NCBI GenBank assembly: GCA_027459505.1
Contig: DAIDIE010000020.1
Coordinates: 1-64,000 of the forward strand
DNA length: 64,000 nucleotides
Source: Acidobacteriota bacterium
GTDB taxonomy: Bacteria; Acidobacteriota; Terriglobia; Terriglobales; SCQP01
Direction of reading: 5' to 3'
Below the pieces are notes generated by a model. It did not search any database and had not been told where the DNA came from. It worked only from the letters and a program-made list of their open reading frames with translations. Position 1 is the first letter of the stretch; the number at the start of each line of letters is the position of its first letter. Shown in pieces: positions 63,237 to 64,000 of this stretch. Made by a program: the position numbers and the translations under genes.

Positions 63237-63288
63237 TGTAATGGGGTGTGGCGCCTGGTGTAGAACCGGGTTGCACGCACTAACCGCG

Positions 63289-63975
63289 ATGAAACCTCGA
63301 CTACTGGCAGTTGATGACGAAGTTGCCGTGCTGGAAATGCTCGGCACGATGTTGCGCGCTGAAGGCGCGCAGGTGACCGAATGCAGGTCACCGCAGGAAG
63401 GCCTGGAGCGGCTCAAGGGGCATTGTTTTGATGGCGCCTTTGTGGATTTCAATATGCCCTCGATGAACGGACTGGAGTTTGTTCGCCGCGCCCGCGAATC
63501 GGATTTGAACCGCCGTATCCCGCTGGTGCTTACCACGGCGCTGCACCATTCCGAGCTCATGCGAGAAGGACTGCGCGCCGGCGCCAATTTCTTTTTGGCC
63601 AAGCCCATTGTCGAGGAGAGACTGCAGAATCTGGTGCAGGTCATTCAGGGAACCATGCAGCGTGAGAAGGTCCGCTACCTGCGCGTTCCGTTCCGCAGTA
63701 TTGTGCACGGCGAATCCACGGATGGAGAGAAGCTACGGCTGATCAGCGTGAATCTGGCGGAGACGGGCATTCTGGTGCAGACGATTCGCCGTTTGGAACT
63801 TGGGCAGCGCTTGCATCTGGAGCTCAACCTGCCGGGGAATCTCGAACCGATCCATTTGCCCGCCCATGTGGTCCGTCAGCAGGGCAACGATCAGGTGGCT
63901 CTGCACTTTGACGATGCGCGCGAGGGCGACATCGAACTCATCCGGCGCTTCATGATCGGGAGTTGGCGCGTTTGA
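63289..63975 (+). CDS. Response regulator with C-terminal PilZ domain
   Basis: 228 residues from ATG at 63289; an earlier open frame to 63130 is not supported. Receiver: LLAVDDEVAVLEMLGTML with the acidic pair, AFVDFNMPSMNG with the phosphorylated Asp, and FFLAKPIVEERL with the conserved Lys. Then a PilZ-like domain (RYLRVPFRSIVHG, LRLISVNLAETGILVQT, ARE...). PilZ can bind cyclic di-GMP, but the RxxxR motif is weak here (RVPFR). Such proteins often control motility or type IV pili. The window ends 25 bp later. Confidence 0.85.
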   Translation: MKPRLLAVDDEVAVLEMLGTMLRAEGAQVTECRSPQEGLERLKGHCFDGAFVDFNMPSMNGLEFVRRARESDLNRRIPLVLTTALHHSELMREGLRAGANFFLAKPIVEERLQNLVQVIQGTMQREKVRYLRVPFRSIVHGESTDGEKLRLISVNLAETGILVQTIRRLELGQRLHLELNLPGNLEPIHLPAHVVRQQGNDQVALHFDDAREGDIELIRRFMIGSWRV

Positions 63976-64000
63976 ACGAGACGCCCCCGCGCGGTGATTC

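Overview
This 64 kb window looks like a chromosomal segment of an Acidobacteriota (Terriglobia-like) bacterium. The support is indirect: GC-rich coding sequence, a GH67 alpha-glucuronidase and other secreted glycosidases, FecR and TonB-C proteins, anti-sigma factors, and Gram-negative functions such as Lnt. There is no rRNA, so the taxon is an inference.

Region 1 (1-8 kb) is accessory and scrambled. It holds a degraded gene, an unrecognised secreted protein with Ig/CarboxypepD-like domains, a CPBP membrane protease and a Sel1-repeat protein. After these comes a mosaic of repeated blocks: a RelE-like toxin gene, an antitoxin fragment, a three-hairpin module and an RHS core, present in three rearranged copies. 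One RHS copy keeps a C-terminal tip with an HEGSH zinc-peptidase-like motif and overlaps a TonB-C protein by 4 nt. IS21-family remnants lie among and beyond the copies.

Region 2 (8-18.6 kb) is mainly housekeeping: a YdcH/DUF465 protein, tsaB-rimI, mutS flanked by two minisatellites, a GH67 glucuronidase, a GT2 glycosyltransferase, rmuC, and a Phd/PIN toxin-antitoxin pair with a palindromic operator.

Region 3 (18.7-30.5 kb) is the most interesting. It is a tightly overlapping minus-strand operon that reads, in transcription order: a membrane protein, ArsM-type arsenite methyltransferase, ArsS-type radical SAM enzyme, PiT phosphate permease, TVP38/VTT membrane protein, MerA-like flavoprotein and two glycosyltransferases of the types associated with arsenosugar synthesis. 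A DUF302 gene lies just upstream, and an ECF sigma/zinc-finger anti-sigma pair diverges from it. The predicted pathway is uptake, methylation, adenosylation and glycosylation of arsenic. Beside it are a 5'-truncated true merA and a beta-lactamase-like gene.

Region 4 (30.6-45.4 kb) has carAB, a Cys-rich protein with a hotdog thioesterase and msrB, a HIT protein, a Met-rich secreted protein, two divergent secreted glycosidases (one with a C-terminal frameshift), an MmgE/PrpD protein coupled to a truncated phosphosulfolactate-synthase-like gene, and an AhpD-like protein.

Region 5 (45.5-51.5 kb) has a FecR/coiled-coil/TPR cluster, a decayed paralogue abutting a HigBA-like pair, and an integration scar: a truncated excisionase-like ORF, a tyrosine integrase and a CAT-anticodon tRNA.

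Region 6 (51.7-64 kb) has a metallophosphoesterase, a large TPR-like protein, a sigma factor with an anti-sigma/TonB-C fusion, prfB with its programmed +1 frameshift, lnt, a BaiN/YhiN-like flavoprotein, a transglutaminase-like protein and a response regulator with a PilZ domain.
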